The notes under the pieces are model-generated. The model was not told the origin of the DNA, searched no databases, and saw nothing but the letters and a program-made list of their open reading frames with translations. From the NCBI GenBank assembly GCA_030697365.1, contig JAUYQH010000180.1:1-60689 (forward strand): a DNA stretch of 60,689 nt. Direction: 5' to 3'. Position numbers and translations under genes: made by a program. Source of the stretch: Novosphingobium sp. (GTDB lineage Bacteria > Pseudomonadota > Alphaproteobacteria > Sphingomonadales > Sphingomonadaceae). Positions 25,691-35,779 of the stretch are shown here, in pieces; the stretch's first letter is position 1, and the number at the start of each line of letters is the position of its first letter.

Positions 25691-28105
25691 ATGAACACAC
25701 AGGCGCGCGTCGTGATCGTTGGTGGGGGGATCATGGGGGCCAGCCTGCTCTACCATCTGGCCGAACTGGGCTGGACCGATTGTATGCTGATCGAAAAGGA
25801 CGAGCTGACTTCCGGTTCCACCTGGCACGCTGCGGGCCAGTGCCCGAGCATTACCGGCAGCTTCAATCTGGCCAAAATTCACGCCTATAGCAACGATCTC
25901 TATCCCCGGCTGGAAAGGCTGACCGGACAATATGTCAGCTGGCACAAATCCGGTGGCATCCGCTTGGCCACCAATCAGCGCGAGCTCGACTGGTTCAAAT
26001 ACATCCACGGCTTCTCCAAGTTCATCGGCTTCGATATGGAGATCATCACCCCGGACGAAATCCGGCGGATCAATCCCTTCGTCACCACCGACGGCGTGAT
26101 TGCCGGTGCTTACACCACGGGCGATGGTCACGCCGATCCTTCGGGGCTGTGCAATGCCATGGCGATCGGCGCCAAGAACCTGGGTGCAACGATCGTCCGG
26201 CGGAACCGGGTGACGGGGCTGACCCAGTTGCCGACCGGCGAGTGGGACGTCGCGACGGAGCAAGGCACGGTCCGCGCCGAAATCGTCGTCAACGCGGCGG
26301 GCTGCTATGCCCGGCAGGTGGCGCAGATGGCCGGGATCGACATTCCGGTCACCAACATGGAACACCAATACGTCGTCACCGATCCGATCCCGGCCTTCAT
26401 GGAGCGCGACGAGGAAATCCCGGTGATGCGCTGCCCGCACGTCTCGGGCTATTTCCGGCAGGAGCAGAAAAGCGGACTGATCGGGGTCTATGAGAATATC
26501 GGATTGGCCGAAGCCTGGGCGCCAACGGGCCAGCCCGCATGGGAATCGACCAGCGAGCTGTTTATCGACGATCTCGACCGGATATCGAAATGGCTCGAGC
26601 GCGCGATCGATCGGATGCCGGTGTTCGGCGAAGTTGGCATTCGCCGGATCGTCAATGGTGCGATCCCGCATACGCCCGATGGCGGCCCGCTGCTGGGACC
26701 AGCAGGAGGCCTGCGCAATTTCTGGCACTGTTGCGGCACTTCGTTCGGGATCGCGCAAGGCGGCGGATCGGGCAAATATCTGGCGCAGTCGATCGCCTAT
26801 GGCGATGCTGAGATTAACATGGCCGAGTTCGATCCGCGCCGCTACGGACCCTTCGCGGATGAGGAATACAGCCGCGCCAAGGTGTTCCTCGATTACCGGA
26901 TGACTTTCACGACTCGCCCCCCGGGCGAGGAAGAACCCGATGGCCGCCCGCAAAAGACCAGTCCGCTTTACGGACGTCTGCTTGCGGCGGGTGCGGTCTA
27001 CGGCGAAACCTACGGCTGGGAGCGACCCAAGTGGTTCTCGCTCGACGGTCGCCTCGAGGAAGCGGGCTACCACCGCACCAATGTGTTCGAAGTGGTCGCC
27101 GCCGAAGTGCAGGCGGTTCAGCAGCGGGTCGGCGTGCTCGATCTTTCGGGTTTTGCCAAATATGAGGTCGCCGGGCCCGATGCCGAAGCCTTCCTCAACC
27201 GGATCTGCGCCAACCGGATGCCGAAGAAACAGGGCGGGATCGGCTTGGTCCATCCGCTCTCGCGGCTCGGGCGGATCTATGGCGAAATGACCGTGACGCG
27301 GATGGGTGACGAGCGGTTCTACTGTCTATCTGCCGCCGCGGCCGAACAGCGCGATCTGGATCATCTGCTGCAAAGCAAGCTGCCAGAAGAAGATGTGACC
27401 ATCGCCAATGTCACGATGGAGCGCGGGGTGCTGGTGCTGAGCGGGCCGCGCTCGCGCGAGGTGCTCGCCAAGCTCACCGATGCGGACCTTTCCAACGAAG
27501 GCTTCCGCTGGCTGAGCGGGCAGGACATCACCATCGCCGGATTGCCGGTCCGCGCGCTTCGGGTGTCCTATGTCGGTGAACTGGGCTGGGAGCTGCATCC
27601 CGCGATGGACGATTTGGCCGCGCTGTACGACGCGGTGTGGGCGGCCGGGCAGGAGTACGGCATCGCCAATTACGGGCTTTACGCGGTCAACACCATGCGG
27701 ATGGAAAAGGGCTACAAGGCCTGGGGCAGCGAGCTGACCAATGAGCTGACGATGATCGAGGCGGGGATGGACCGCTTCATCGCTTTCAAGAAGGATCACT
27801 TCGTCGGCAGGCAAGAGACGCTAGACGCGCCCGACCGGTTCCGGATCGTCTATGGCGAGGTCGATGCTGGCAAGGTCGATGTGCGCGGGGCGGAGCCGTG
27901 CATGGTCGGCGATCGTTGCATCGGCCTTACTACATCGGGCGGCTATGGGCACCGCGTGGGGAAGAGCCTGTTCTTCGCCTGTGTGCCGCTGGATCACGCC
28001 ACGCCCGGATCGAGATTCGCGATCCAGTTGCAGGGCGAATTGCGTGCCGCGACCGTGCTGGAGCATCCCGCCTATGATCCCGACAACGCCAAGATGAAGG
28101 CCTGA
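25691..28105 (+). CDS. DMGDH-like FAD/GcvT demethylating dehydrogenase 1 (module A)
   Basis: An 804-residue two-domain flavoprotein like dimethylglycine/sarcosine dehydrogenase. Residues 6-400 are a DAO-type FAD domain (VVIVGGGIMGASLLYHL). His46 in STWHAAGQ is the position that binds FAD covalently in mammalian DMGDH. The C-terminal ~370 residues are a GcvT-like folate domain (DLSGFAKYEVAGPDAEAFLNR, SGPRSREVLAKL, SYVGELGWELH). It oxidises an N-methyl group and hands the formaldehyde unit to THF. The start at 25691 gives a normal N-terminus; longer in-frame reading overlaps the divergent promoter region. It is the first gene of module A, 5 bp before a second copy. Confidence 0.88.
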   Translation: MNTQARVVIVGGGIMGASLLYHLAELGWTDCMLIEKDELTSGSTWHAAGQCPSITGSFNLAKIHAYSNDLYPRLERLTGQYVSWHKSGGIRLATNQRELDWFKYIHGFSKFIGFDMEIITPDEIRRINPFVTTDGVIAGAYTTGDGHADPSGLCNAMAIGAKNLGATIVRRNRVTGLTQLPTGEWDVATEQGTVRAEIVVNAAGCYARQVAQMAGIDIPVTNMEHQYVVTDPIPAFMERDEEIPVMRCPHVSGYFRQEQKSGLIGVYENIGLAEAWAPTGQPAWESTSELFIDDLDRISKWLERAIDRMPVFGEVGIRRIVNGAIPHTPDGGPLLGPAGGLRNFWHCCGTSFGIAQGGGSGKYLAQSIAYGDAEINMAEFDPRRYGPFADEEYSRAKVFLDYRMTFTTRPPGEEEPDGRPQKTSPLYGRLLAAGAVYGETYGWERPKWFSLDGRLEEAGYHRTNVFEVVAAEVQAVQQRVGVLDLSGFAKYEVAGPDAEAFLNRICANRMPKKQGGIGLVHPLSRLGRIYGEMTVTRMGDERFYCLSAAAAEQRDLDHLLQSKLPEEDVTIANVTMERGVLVLSGPRSREVLAKLTDADLSNEGFRWLSGQDITIAGLPVRALRVSYVGELGWELHPAMDDLAALYDAVWAAGQEYGIANYGLYAVNTMRMEKGYKAWGSELTNELTMIEAGMDRFIAFKKDHFVGRQETLDAPDRFRIVYGEVDAGKVDVRGAEPCMVGDRCIGLTTSGGYGHRVGKSLFFACVPLDHATPGSRFAIQLQGELRAATVLEHPAYDPDNAKMKA

Positions 28106-28110
28106 GCGCG

Positions 28111-30555
28111 GTGGCTGAATTACCCAAAAAGGCCCGCGTCGTCATTATCGGCGGCGGGGTGATCGGCTGCTCGATCGCCTATCACCTGACCAGGATCGGC
28201 TGGGACGATGTGGTGTTGCTGGAACGCAAGCAGCTCACCAGCGGGACCACCTGGCACGCGGCGGGCCTTGTCGGCCAACTGCGCCCCTCGATCAACATGA
28301 CCAAGCTCGCCAAATATACCGGCGAGCTTTATCGCGGGCTCGAAGCCGAAACCGGTCAGGCCACCGGCTACCGCCAGTGCGGTTCGATCTCGATGGCGAC
28401 CAACGCCGAGCGGTTCGAGGAGCTGAAACGCAGCGCCTCGATGGCCAAGGTGTTCGATCTGCCGGTGCATGTCATCACGCCGCAAGAGATCAAGGACCTC
28501 GCCCCGATCGTCAATGTCGCCGATGTGGTTGGCGGCATCCATATCCCCAGCGACGGTTATGCCAACGCGGTCGATATCACCATGGCATTGGCCAAGGGCG
28601 CGCGCAGCGGCGGCGCGCGGATCCTCGAGAACACCAAAGTTACCAGGATCCGCCATGACGGAACGCGGGTCACCGGGGTCGATACGGACGAAGGCTCAAT
28701 CGAGGCCGATTACGTGGTCATCTGCGGGGGGATGTGGACCCGCGATCTGGCCGCCAGCGTGGGCGTCGCCGCGCCGCTCCACGCCTGCGAACATTATTAC
28801 GTGCTGTTCGAAGGGGTTGAGGGCATCGACCCGAGCCTGCCGGTGCTGCGCGATTACGATTACTGTGGCTATTACAAATACGACGCCGGGAAATTGCTGG
28901 TCGGGGCATTTGAACCCAATGCCCGGCCGTGGGGGATGGACGGCATCTCCGAAGACTTTTGCTTCGACGAGATCGCGGGGAGCTTCGAGCATTTCGAACC
29001 GCTGCTGCTGGACGCAATGCGCCGCGTTCCCGCACTGGAAAATGCGGGCATTCAGAAGTTCTTCTGCGGGCCGGAAAGCTTCACTCCCGATGTCCGTTAT
29101 CACCTGGGCGAAAGCGCCGAGCTAAAGGGCTGCTTTGTCGCCGCCGGGCTTAATTCGATCGGACTGCAATCGGCCGGCGGTGTCGGCAAAGTCATGGCCG
29201 AATGGATCCGCGACGGCATCCCCCCGGCCGACCTGTGGACGGTCGACATCCGCCGCAACATGCCGTTTCAGATCAACCGCAAATATCTGCGCGAGCGGGT
29301 GACCGAAAGCCTCGGCCTGCTTTACGCAACGCATTATCCGTTCAAGCAGTATGAAACCGCGCGCGGGGTGCGCAAATCCGCGATCCATGACCGGGTTGCG
29401 GCGGCGGGCGCTTGCCACGGCGAGGCATTCGGGTGGGAGCGGCCCAATTGGTATGGCGAGCCGGGCAGCACTCCCAATTACGAATACAGCTATGGTCGCC
29501 AGAACTGGTTTGCGGCCAATGCGGCGGAATGCAAGGCGGTGCGCGAGACGGTGGCGCTGTTCGACCAGTCTTCGTTCGCCAAGTTCCGACTCGAAGGCCG
29601 CGATGCCTGTGGGGTGCTCAACCAGGTCTGCGCCAACGATGTCGATGTCGCGCCGGGCAAGCTGGTCTATACCCAGTGGCTCAACGACAAGGGTGGGATC
29701 GAGGCCGATCTCACAGTCACTCGGCTTTCCGCCAATGCCTTCCTGATCGTCGGCGGGGCAGAGACCGAGGTCCGCGATTTCAACTGGCTCGTCCGCCACA
29801 TCCCCGATGATGCTCATGCGGTGCTGACCAATGTCGGTTCGGGCATGGGGGTGATTGCGATCATGGGACCCAAAGCGCGCGCGCTGCTCCAGTCGCTGAC
29901 CCCCAACGATATGTCGGACGGGGCTTTTCCGTTCGCCACCAGCCAGGAGATCGAGCTGGGCTATGGCATCGTCCGCGCCTCACGGATCACTTATGTCGGC
30001 GAGCTGGGCTGGGAGCTTTACATCCCGACCGAGTTCATGACCGGGGTCTATGACGAGATCGTCGCGGCGGGCGTTGGGTATGGCCTCAGGCACGCCGGCT
30101 ATCACGCGCTCAATGCGCTGCGGATGGAGAAGGCCTATCGCCATTGGGGCCATGACATCACCGATGAGGATACGCCGCTCGAGGCGGGCCTTGGCTTTGC
30201 GGTGAAAATGGACAAACCCGGCGGCTTCATCGGCCGCGAGGCGTTGCTGAAGCAGAAAGCCGAAGGGCTGAAGCAGCGCCTGGTCCAGTTCCTGCTGAAG
30301 TCACCCGATCCGATGCTCTATCACAATGAGCCGATCTGGCAGGGGGACCGGATCGCTGGGTATATCCGTTCGGGAATGTACGCGCACACGCTCGGTGCGG
30401 CGTGCGGGCTGGGCTATGTCACCGCGGCCGATGGCGGCGTGGTCGGGGCTATCGGGGCCGATGACTACGAGATCGAGATCGCCGGGGTGCGCTATCCGGC
30501 CACCGCATCGCTCAAGCCGTTATACGACCCCACCAATGCGCGGATCAAAATCTGA
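28111..30555 (+). CDS. DMGDH-like FAD/GcvT demethylating dehydrogenase 2 (module A)
   Basis: An 814-residue paralogue of the preceding protein with the same layout: FAD domain (VVIIGGGVIGCSIAYHL), FAD-linking His49 in TTWHAAGL, and a GcvT-like folate domain (DQSSFAKFRLEGRDACGVLNQ, MGPKARALLQSL, TYVGELGWELYIP). It starts with GTG and its TGA overlaps the Rieske ATG by one base. The two tandem copies differ clearly along their length, so they may act on successive N-methyl groups (dimethyl, then monomethyl) or on different amines. This is inference. Confidence 0.88.
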   Translation: MAELPKKARVVIIGGGVIGCSIAYHLTRIGWDDVVLLERKQLTSGTTWHAAGLVGQLRPSINMTKLAKYTGELYRGLEAETGQATGYRQCGSISMATNAERFEELKRSASMAKVFDLPVHVITPQEIKDLAPIVNVADVVGGIHIPSDGYANAVDITMALAKGARSGGARILENTKVTRIRHDGTRVTGVDTDEGSIEADYVVICGGMWTRDLAASVGVAAPLHACEHYYVLFEGVEGIDPSLPVLRDYDYCGYYKYDAGKLLVGAFEPNARPWGMDGISEDFCFDEIAGSFEHFEPLLLDAMRRVPALENAGIQKFFCGPESFTPDVRYHLGESAELKGCFVAAGLNSIGLQSAGGVGKVMAEWIRDGIPPADLWTVDIRRNMPFQINRKYLRERVTESLGLLYATHYPFKQYETARGVRKSAIHDRVAAAGACHGEAFGWERPNWYGEPGSTPNYEYSYGRQNWFAANAAECKAVRETVALFDQSSFAKFRLEGRDACGVLNQVCANDVDVAPGKLVYTQWLNDKGGIEADLTVTRLSANAFLIVGGAETEVRDFNWLVRHIPDDAHAVLTNVGSGMGVIAIMGPKARALLQSLTPNDMSDGAFPFATSQEIELGYGIVRASRITYVGELGWELYIPTEFMTGVYDEIVAAGVGYGLRHAGYHALNALRMEKAYRHWGHDITDEDTPLEAGLGFAVKMDKPGGFIGREALLKQKAEGLKQRLVQFLLKSPDPMLYHNEPIWQGDRIAGYIRSGMYAHTLGAACGLGYVTAADGGVVGAIGADDYEIEIAGVRYPATASLKPLYDPTNARIKI

Positions 30556-31805
30556 TGAGTGAAACGCCAGCCGCCATGATGCAGCGCCTCGCCGCCAACA
30601 CCCGCGTTGGCTACAGTTTCGAGCAGGAATTTTACACCAGCGATGCGGTGTTCAAGGCCGATATGGACCAGGTGATCAGCCAGAAGTGGATCCTCGCCGG
30701 ACATGTTTCAAAGGTTGCGAACAAGGGCGATTATTTCCTGTTCAGGATCGGCGGCGAGCAGATCATCATCATCCGCGAGAATGCCGACAGCGTCCGCGCC
30801 TTCTTCAACGTCTGCCGCCATCGCGGATCGACGCTGTGTCAGGCGGAAAGCGGCAACGCACCGCGCCTCGTGTGCCCTTATCACGCCTGGACCTTCGGCC
30901 TTGATGGGCGGCTGATCTCGGCGCGGTTGATGCCCGAAGACTTCGACAAGGCGGAGAACAGCCTGTTTTCCTGCCATATCCGGGTGTTTCACGGGCTGAT
31001 CTTCATCAACCTGAGCGAGGGCCAGCCGGTCGATTTCGATGCCACCTTCGGCGAAATGGGACCGATCCTCGACTATCACGGGATCGCCGATGCCCGGATC
31101 GCGCACGCCGGCAGCTACCCGACCGATGCCAACTGGAAGCTGGTCGTCGAGAATTTCTTCGAATGCTATCACTGCGTCCCTTCGCATCCCGAATTCTGTT
31201 CGATGCATGCGGCGGAATCGATCGTTGCGGTGGGGGCGGGACCAAGTTCGGGACCGGCCGACGCCGTCGCCAGTTTCACCCCCAAGCTCAAGGCGTGGGA
31301 GGAGCAAGCGGCGGCAGTCGGACGCCCGATCGGCAATATCGACGAGCCGCCCTCGAGCAGCCATTTGCGCCTGCTGATGCAGCGGATGAACAAGGCCGGC
31401 TGGGCCGCCGAAACGCAGGACGGCACTGCGCCTTCCCCGTTGATGGGCAAGCGCGTTCGCCCCGACGGCGGACGGATGCACCTCAGCTTCAGTCCGTTCA
31501 GCCAGATCGTCGCGGACGATCATTTCGCGATCCTGTTCCTGTTCACCCCGCGCGCCGCGTTGCAGTCGGACGTCGAGATGATCTGGCTGGTCGATGGGCG
31601 CGCCAGCGAGGATCAGGTCGATATCGACAAGATGATCTGGGGCTATCACGCCACCACCTCGCAAGACAAAATCATCACCGAAAACAATCAGGCCGGAATC
31701 CTGTCCAGCCGCTATCGTCCGGGGCGCTATTCCAATCAGGAAGGCAGCGTGATCAAATTCCAGCAATGGTATCTCAACCAGTTCGGGCTGGAGCGGGCGG
31801 ATTGA
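30555..31805 (+). CDS. Rieske oxygenase alpha subunit 1, quaternary-amine type (module A)
   Basis: A 416-residue Rieske non-heme iron oxygenase. The [2Fe-2S] site is Cys87-x-His89 (VCRHRG) and Cys107-x2-His110 (CPYH). The mononuclear iron site has His206 and His211 in ENFFECYHCVPSHPEF. Glu203 stands where ring-hydroxylating dioxygenases have the bridging Asp; glutamate here is known in carnitine monooxygenase CntA. This supports a role in oxidising an N-methyl group of a betaine. It is clearly different from the other two Rieske proteins of the window. A ferredoxin reductase partner is needed and none is encoded nearby. Confidence 0.88.
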   Translation: MSETPAAMMQRLAANTRVGYSFEQEFYTSDAVFKADMDQVISQKWILAGHVSKVANKGDYFLFRIGGEQIIIIRENADSVRAFFNVCRHRGSTLCQAESGNAPRLVCPYHAWTFGLDGRLISARLMPEDFDKAENSLFSCHIRVFHGLIFINLSEGQPVDFDATFGEMGPILDYHGIADARIAHAGSYPTDANWKLVVENFFECYHCVPSHPEFCSMHAAESIVAVGAGPSSGPADAVASFTPKLKAWEEQAAAVGRPIGNIDEPPSSSHLRLLMQRMNKAGWAAETQDGTAPSPLMGKRVRPDGGRMHLSFSPFSQIVADDHFAILFLFTPRAALQSDVEMIWLVDGRASEDQVDIDKMIWGYHATTSQDKIITENNQAGILSSRYRPGRYSNQEGSVIKFQQWYLNQFGLERAD

Positions 31806-32872
31806 CAATCCCGGCCACGATGCGCGCGGTGCTGCTCACCGGCAACGGTGGTTTCGACCAGCTTGAATGGCGCAGCGACGTGGCGGTTCCCGTGCCGGGG
31901 CCGGGCGAGGTGCTGATCAAGACCGGCGCGGCGGGGGTCAACAACACCGATATCAACACCCGGATCGGCTGGTATTCCAAAGCCGTGGCCGAGGCGACCG
32001 AGGTTGGCGGGGCATCGGGCATTGCCGGGGCGCAAGACGACGGCTGGGCGGGCACAGCATTCCAGTTTCCCCGCATCCAGGGCGCGGACGCCTGCGGGCG
32101 GATCGTGGCGGTGGGCGATGGCGTCGATCCGGCGCGGATCGGCTCGCGCGTGCTGGTCGAGCCGGTGTTCCGCGGCGCGGGCGCGTTCGATGCGATCTAT
32201 TTCGGCTCCGAGGTCGACGGGGCCTTCGCCGACTATGCGCGCGTACCCGCGGCCCACGCCCACCCGATCGAATCCAGCCTGAGCGACATCGAACTGGCAA
32301 GCTTCCCCTGCGCCTATTCCGCCGCCGAGAACATGCTCACCCGGATTGCACTGGCGGAGGGTGAGCATGTGCTGATCACCGGCGCCTCAGGCGGGGTCGG
32401 CTCCGCCGCCGTCCAGCTTGCCAAGCGGCGCGGCGCGGAAGTGACCGCAATGGCGGGGGCTGACAAGGCCGAGGCGGTGCGCGCTCTGGGTGCCGATAAT
32501 GTGATCGGCCGCGACGCAAATCTCGCCGCAGTGTTCGGCGATGAGCATTTCGACGCCGCCGTCGATATCGTCGGCGGCGCTGGCTTCACCAACATCCTCG
32601 ACTGCCTCAAACGCGGCGGGCGCTACGGCGTTGCAGGCGCGATCTCCGGCCCGATCGTCGATCTTGATCTCAGGACGCTCTACCTCAAGGACTTGCGCCT
32701 GCTTGGCTGCACGATTCTCGAACCAGAGGTGTTCCCTAACCTGATCGGCTACATCGAACGCGGCGAGATCAAGCCTCTTGTCGCGGCGACCTTTCCGCTG
32801 GCCGGGATTGTTGCGGCACAGGAGTCATTTCTGACCAAGCGCCATGTCGGGAAAATCGTCCTGGTCCCCTAG
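31802..32872 (+). CDS. MDR-family zinc-independent alcohol dehydrogenase/quinone reductase-like
   Basis: A 356-residue medium-chain dehydrogenase/reductase. The N-terminal GroES-like domain (VPGPGEVLIKTGAAGVNNTDINTR) precedes a Rossmann domain with the nucleotide loop ITGASGGVGSAAVQLAKRRGAEV. The paired cysteines of the structural zinc lobe are absent, as in quinone-reductase-like members. The TTG at 31802 is preferred because GGAG lies 8 nt upstream and it gives a 4-nt overlap with the Rieske gene; an ATG at 31820 lacks a ribosome site. Its stop shares the CTAG at 32869-32872 with the convergent aminotransferase stop. Its role in module A is unknown. Confidence 0.82.
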   Translation: MTIPATMRAVLLTGNGGFDQLEWRSDVAVPVPGPGEVLIKTGAAGVNNTDINTRIGWYSKAVAEATEVGGASGIAGAQDDGWAGTAFQFPRIQGADACGRIVAVGDGVDPARIGSRVLVEPVFRGAGAFDAIYFGSEVDGAFADYARVPAAHAHPIESSLSDIELASFPCAYSAAENMLTRIALAEGEHVLITGASGGVGSAAVQLAKRRGAEVTAMAGADKAEAVRALGADNVIGRDANLAAVFGDEHFDAAVDIVGGAGFTNILDCLKRGGRYGVAGAISGPIVDLDLRTLYLKDLRLLGCTILEPEVFPNLIGYIERGEIKPLVAATFPLAGIVAAQESFLTKRHVGKIVLVP

Positions 32873-34185
32873 TCGATCGTTTCCACCAACTCCGCAATCC
32901 GCCCGATCATCTCGTCGATATGCGCCTTTTCGAGGATCAGCGGCGGGGAGAGCGCGATGATGTCGCCGGTCGCCCTCACCAGCAGGCCGTTGTCGAAGCA
33001 TTTGTGGAACAGCTGCATCCCGCGTTTGCCGGCGCCGCCGGGGTGGGCTTCAAGCTCGATCGCGGCGACGATGCCCATGTTGCGGATGTCGATGATGTGG
33101 CGCTTGCCCCTGAGGCTGTGGACCGCCGCTTCCCAATAGCCGTGGAGCGCGGCGGCGTGGTCCCAGATGCCCTCGGACTTGTAGAGATCGAGCGTGGCGA
33201 TGCCTGCGGCGGCGGCGAGCGGGTGGCCCGAATAGGTATAGCCGTGGAACAGCTCGATCCCGTCCGGCCCGCCTTCGACGACTGTATCGTGGATCGCTCG
33301 GCTTACCGCGACCGCGCCCATCGGCACGGCGGCATTAGTCAGTCCCTTGGCCATGGTGATGATGTCGGGCGTGACGCCCAATGTTCCGGCCGCGGTTGCG
33401 CCGCCGATCCGACCGAACGCGGTAATCACCTCGTCGAAGATCAGGACGATGCCGTGCCTGGTGCAGATCGCGCGCAGTTTTTCGAGATAGCCGATCGGCG
33501 GTACCAGCACCCCGGTCGAACCCGCCATCGGCTCGACGATGACCGCCGCGATGGTCTCCGCGCCGTGCAGCGCGATGATCCGCTCCAGCTCGTCCGCCAG
33601 ATGCCCGCCCCAGCCGGGCCGGCCCTTGGTGAAGGCGTTGTGCGCCAGATCGTGGGTGTGCGGCAGGTGATCGACGCCCGCCAGCAGCGTACCGAACTGG
33701 CGGCGATTGTTGACGATCCCGCCCACCGAAATCCCGCCGAAGCCAACCCCGTGATAGCCGCGCTCGCGCCCGATCAGTCGGGTCCGCGTCCCTTCGCCGC
33801 GCGCGCGCTGATAGGCGAGCGCGATTTTCAGTGCGGTATCGACCGATTCCGAGCCGGAATTGGTGAAGAAGATCCGGTCCAGACTGTCGGGCATCAGCGC
33901 TGCAACGCGTGAGGCCAGCTCAAACGCCAAGGGATGGCCCAGCTGGAATGGCGGGGCATAGTCCAGCTCACCAGCTGTCTTGCGGATCGCCTCGATAATC
34001 GGAGCGCGGCAATGGCCGGCGTTCACGGCCCACAGGCCCGCCGTGCCATCCAGAACCTTTCGGCCATCGCTGCTGGTGTAATGCATGTCCTTGGCGGCGA
34101 CGAGCTGGCGCGGCGTCGCCTTGAACGCGCGGTTTGCCGTGAACGGCATCCAGAAGGCGGCCAGCGGATCGTTTTCCAGTTTCAC
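32869..34185 (-). CDS. Class III omega-amino acid:pyruvate aminotransferase
   Basis: A 438-residue PLP enzyme of the beta-alanine/omega-amino acid:pyruvate transaminase group. Marks are FWMPFTANRAF near the start, LWAVNAGH, FFTNSGSESVDTALKIA, and the PLP lysine Lys280 in TMAKGLTNAAVPMGAV. It would convert a terminal amino group (beta-alanine, GABA or similar) to a semialdehyde. A 36-bp gap separates it from the amino-acid permease gene upstream on the same strand, so they form an operon. Its presence among demethylases suggests that the fully demethylated product may be an omega-amino acid. Confidence 0.9.
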   Translation of the reverse strand: MKLENDPLAAFWMPFTANRAFKATPRQLVAAKDMHYTSSDGRKVLDGTAGLWAVNAGHCRAPIIEAIRKTAGELDYAPPFQLGHPLAFELASRVAALMPDSLDRIFFTNSGSESVDTALKIALAYQRARGEGTRTRLIGRERGYHGVGFGGISVGGIVNNRRQFGTLLAGVDHLPHTHDLAHNAFTKGRPGWGGHLADELERIIALHGAETIAAVIVEPMAGSTGVLVPPIGYLEKLRAICTRHGIVLIFDEVITAFGRIGGATAAGTLGVTPDIITMAKGLTNAAVPMGAVAVSRAIHDTVVEGGPDGIELFHGYTYSGHPLAAAAGIATLDLYKSEGIWDHAAALHGYWEAAVHSLRGKRHIIDIRNMGIVAAIELEAHPGGAGKRGMQLFHKCFDNGLLVRATGDIIALSPPLILEKAHIDEMIGRIAELVETID

Positions 34186-34221
34186 GGCAAGGCTCCCACC
34201 CCGGTTCCAGCTTTTGCCCGC

Positions 34222-35697
34222 TCATCCGCGATCCGGCACATCCTCGCGATTGAAAAGAATGTCGCGATCGGAAAATTTCCGTAGCAAGAAGGTCGATCGC
34301 TCAGACGGCGGGGGGGAGAAGGCGCGCTGTCGCTGGGCAATCCACCACGCGGCCATGAAGCCTGCGGTCACCAATACGCTCGTCCACAGCTCGATGCTGT
34401 GGCTGGGAGAAAGACCCATCAGCAGCAGAACCCCGGCCATTCCAGCCATCGCCGCCCAAGTGCCATAAGGGTGGAACCACATCTTGAGCTTGAGTTCCCC
34501 CGGGGCCTCGGCCTCGAACCGGGCGCGCAGACGCAGCTGCGCCCAGGCGATCAGCAAATAGATGAACAGCATGATTGCGCCCGAAGAATTGACCAGGAAA
34601 TTGAACACCTTGTCGGGTGACAGCACCGAGGCGGCGAGCGCTCCATAGCTGAACAGACTGGCGATCAGGATCGCTCGCACGGGCACCCGCGCCTTGCTCA
34701 GCTGGACGCAGGACTGCGGGGCATCGCCGTTCTGGGCCAGACCGAACATGGCGCGGCTGGTAATGTAGATGCCGGAGTTTAGGCACGACAAGACCGCAAC
34801 CAGCACGATTCCATTCATCACCAGATCGGCAGCCGGATAGTCCATGGTACGCAGTGCATGGGCAAAGGGCGAAACCCCCACCTCGATTTCGGTCCAGGGG
34901 ACGACCGAGACGATCATCAGGATCGAGAGTACGAAGAACACCAGGATCCGGATCGAAACCGAAATGGTCATCCGCGCGATCGTCTGTGCACCTTCTTCGG
35001 ATTCAGCGGCGGCCAGGGTCGCGATTTCGGCACCGCAGAGCGAAAAGATCGTGGTCGACACCCCGACGAAAATCGCGTTGATGCCCGCCGGGGCAAAACC
35101 GCCATGGGCCGTGAGGTTGGAAAAGGTCGGTCCATCGGGCGAGGTGATCCCGCAGGCATAGGCCGTCGCAACCAGGATGAAGACGATGATCGCTATAACC
35201 TTGGTCGAGGCGAACCAGAACTCGAACTCGCCATAAGAGCGGGCCGAGAGCAGGTTGACCGCGGTCAGAACCGCCATCAGCACCACGCCGATCTGCCACA
35301 CCGCAAGCTGCGGAAACCAGTCATGGATGATCTTGGCTCCGGCAATCGCCTCGATCGCGATCACGACCACCCAGAAATACCAATAGAGCCAGCCGACCAG
35401 GAACCCGGCCCAGTTGCCCACGCCCTCGCGTGCGAAATCCGGAAAGGTCTGCACCCCGGGCAGCGCCATTGCCATTTCAGAGATCATCCGCATGACCAGC
35501 AACACCAAAGAGCCGGCCAGCGCATAACTGACCACCGCCGCCGGACCGATCGTGCTGATCGCGGTGGAGGAGCCGACAAACAGCCCGGCGCCGATAATCC
35601 CGCCAAAAGTGATCATCGATACATGACGCGACTTGAGCGAGCGACTGAGTTGGTTGGCGGGGCGATCTTCGCCCATCGGTCCGGTGATAGTTGTCAA
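34222..35697 (-). CDS. APC-family amino-acid permease (GABA permease-like)
   Basis: A 491-residue carrier with about 12 membrane helices. The opening SLKSRHVSMITFGGIIGAGLFVGSS is the amino acid permease signature, and the spelling is close to GabP/AnsP-type permeases. The C-terminal charged tail is short. It is the first gene of the two-gene permease-aminotransferase operon, divergent from module B across a 209-bp AT-rich spacer. It should import an amino acid or its N-methyl derivative in symport with protons. The specificity is inferred from family and neighbour only. Confidence 0.88.
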   Translation of the reverse strand: MTTITGPMGEDRPANQLSRSLKSRHVSMITFGGIIGAGLFVGSSTAISTIGPAAVVSYALAGSLVLLVMRMISEMAMALPGVQTFPDFAREGVGNWAGFLVGWLYWYFWVVVIAIEAIAGAKIIHDWFPQLAVWQIGVVLMAVLTAVNLLSARSYGEFEFWFASTKVIAIIVFILVATAYACGITSPDGPTFSNLTAHGGFAPAGINAIFVGVSTTIFSLCGAEIATLAAAESEEGAQTIARMTISVSIRILVFFVLSILMIVSVVPWTEIEVGVSPFAHALRTMDYPAADLVMNGIVLVAVLSCLNSGIYITSRAMFGLAQNGDAPQSCVQLSKARVPVRAILIASLFSYGALAASVLSPDKVFNFLVNSSGAIMLFIYLLIAWAQLRLRARFEAEAPGELKLKMWFHPYGTWAAMAGMAGVLLLMGLSPSHSIELWTSVLVTAGFMAAWWIAQRQRAFSPPPSERSTFLLRKFSDRDILFNREDVPDRG

Positions 35698-35779
35698 GCT
35701 TTCCCCCCTTGGGCCGCGTCAGCGGTCATCTTTTCAGATCACGCCGCCAACCGCAAATACCGCCCGCGCTGACCTGGGA

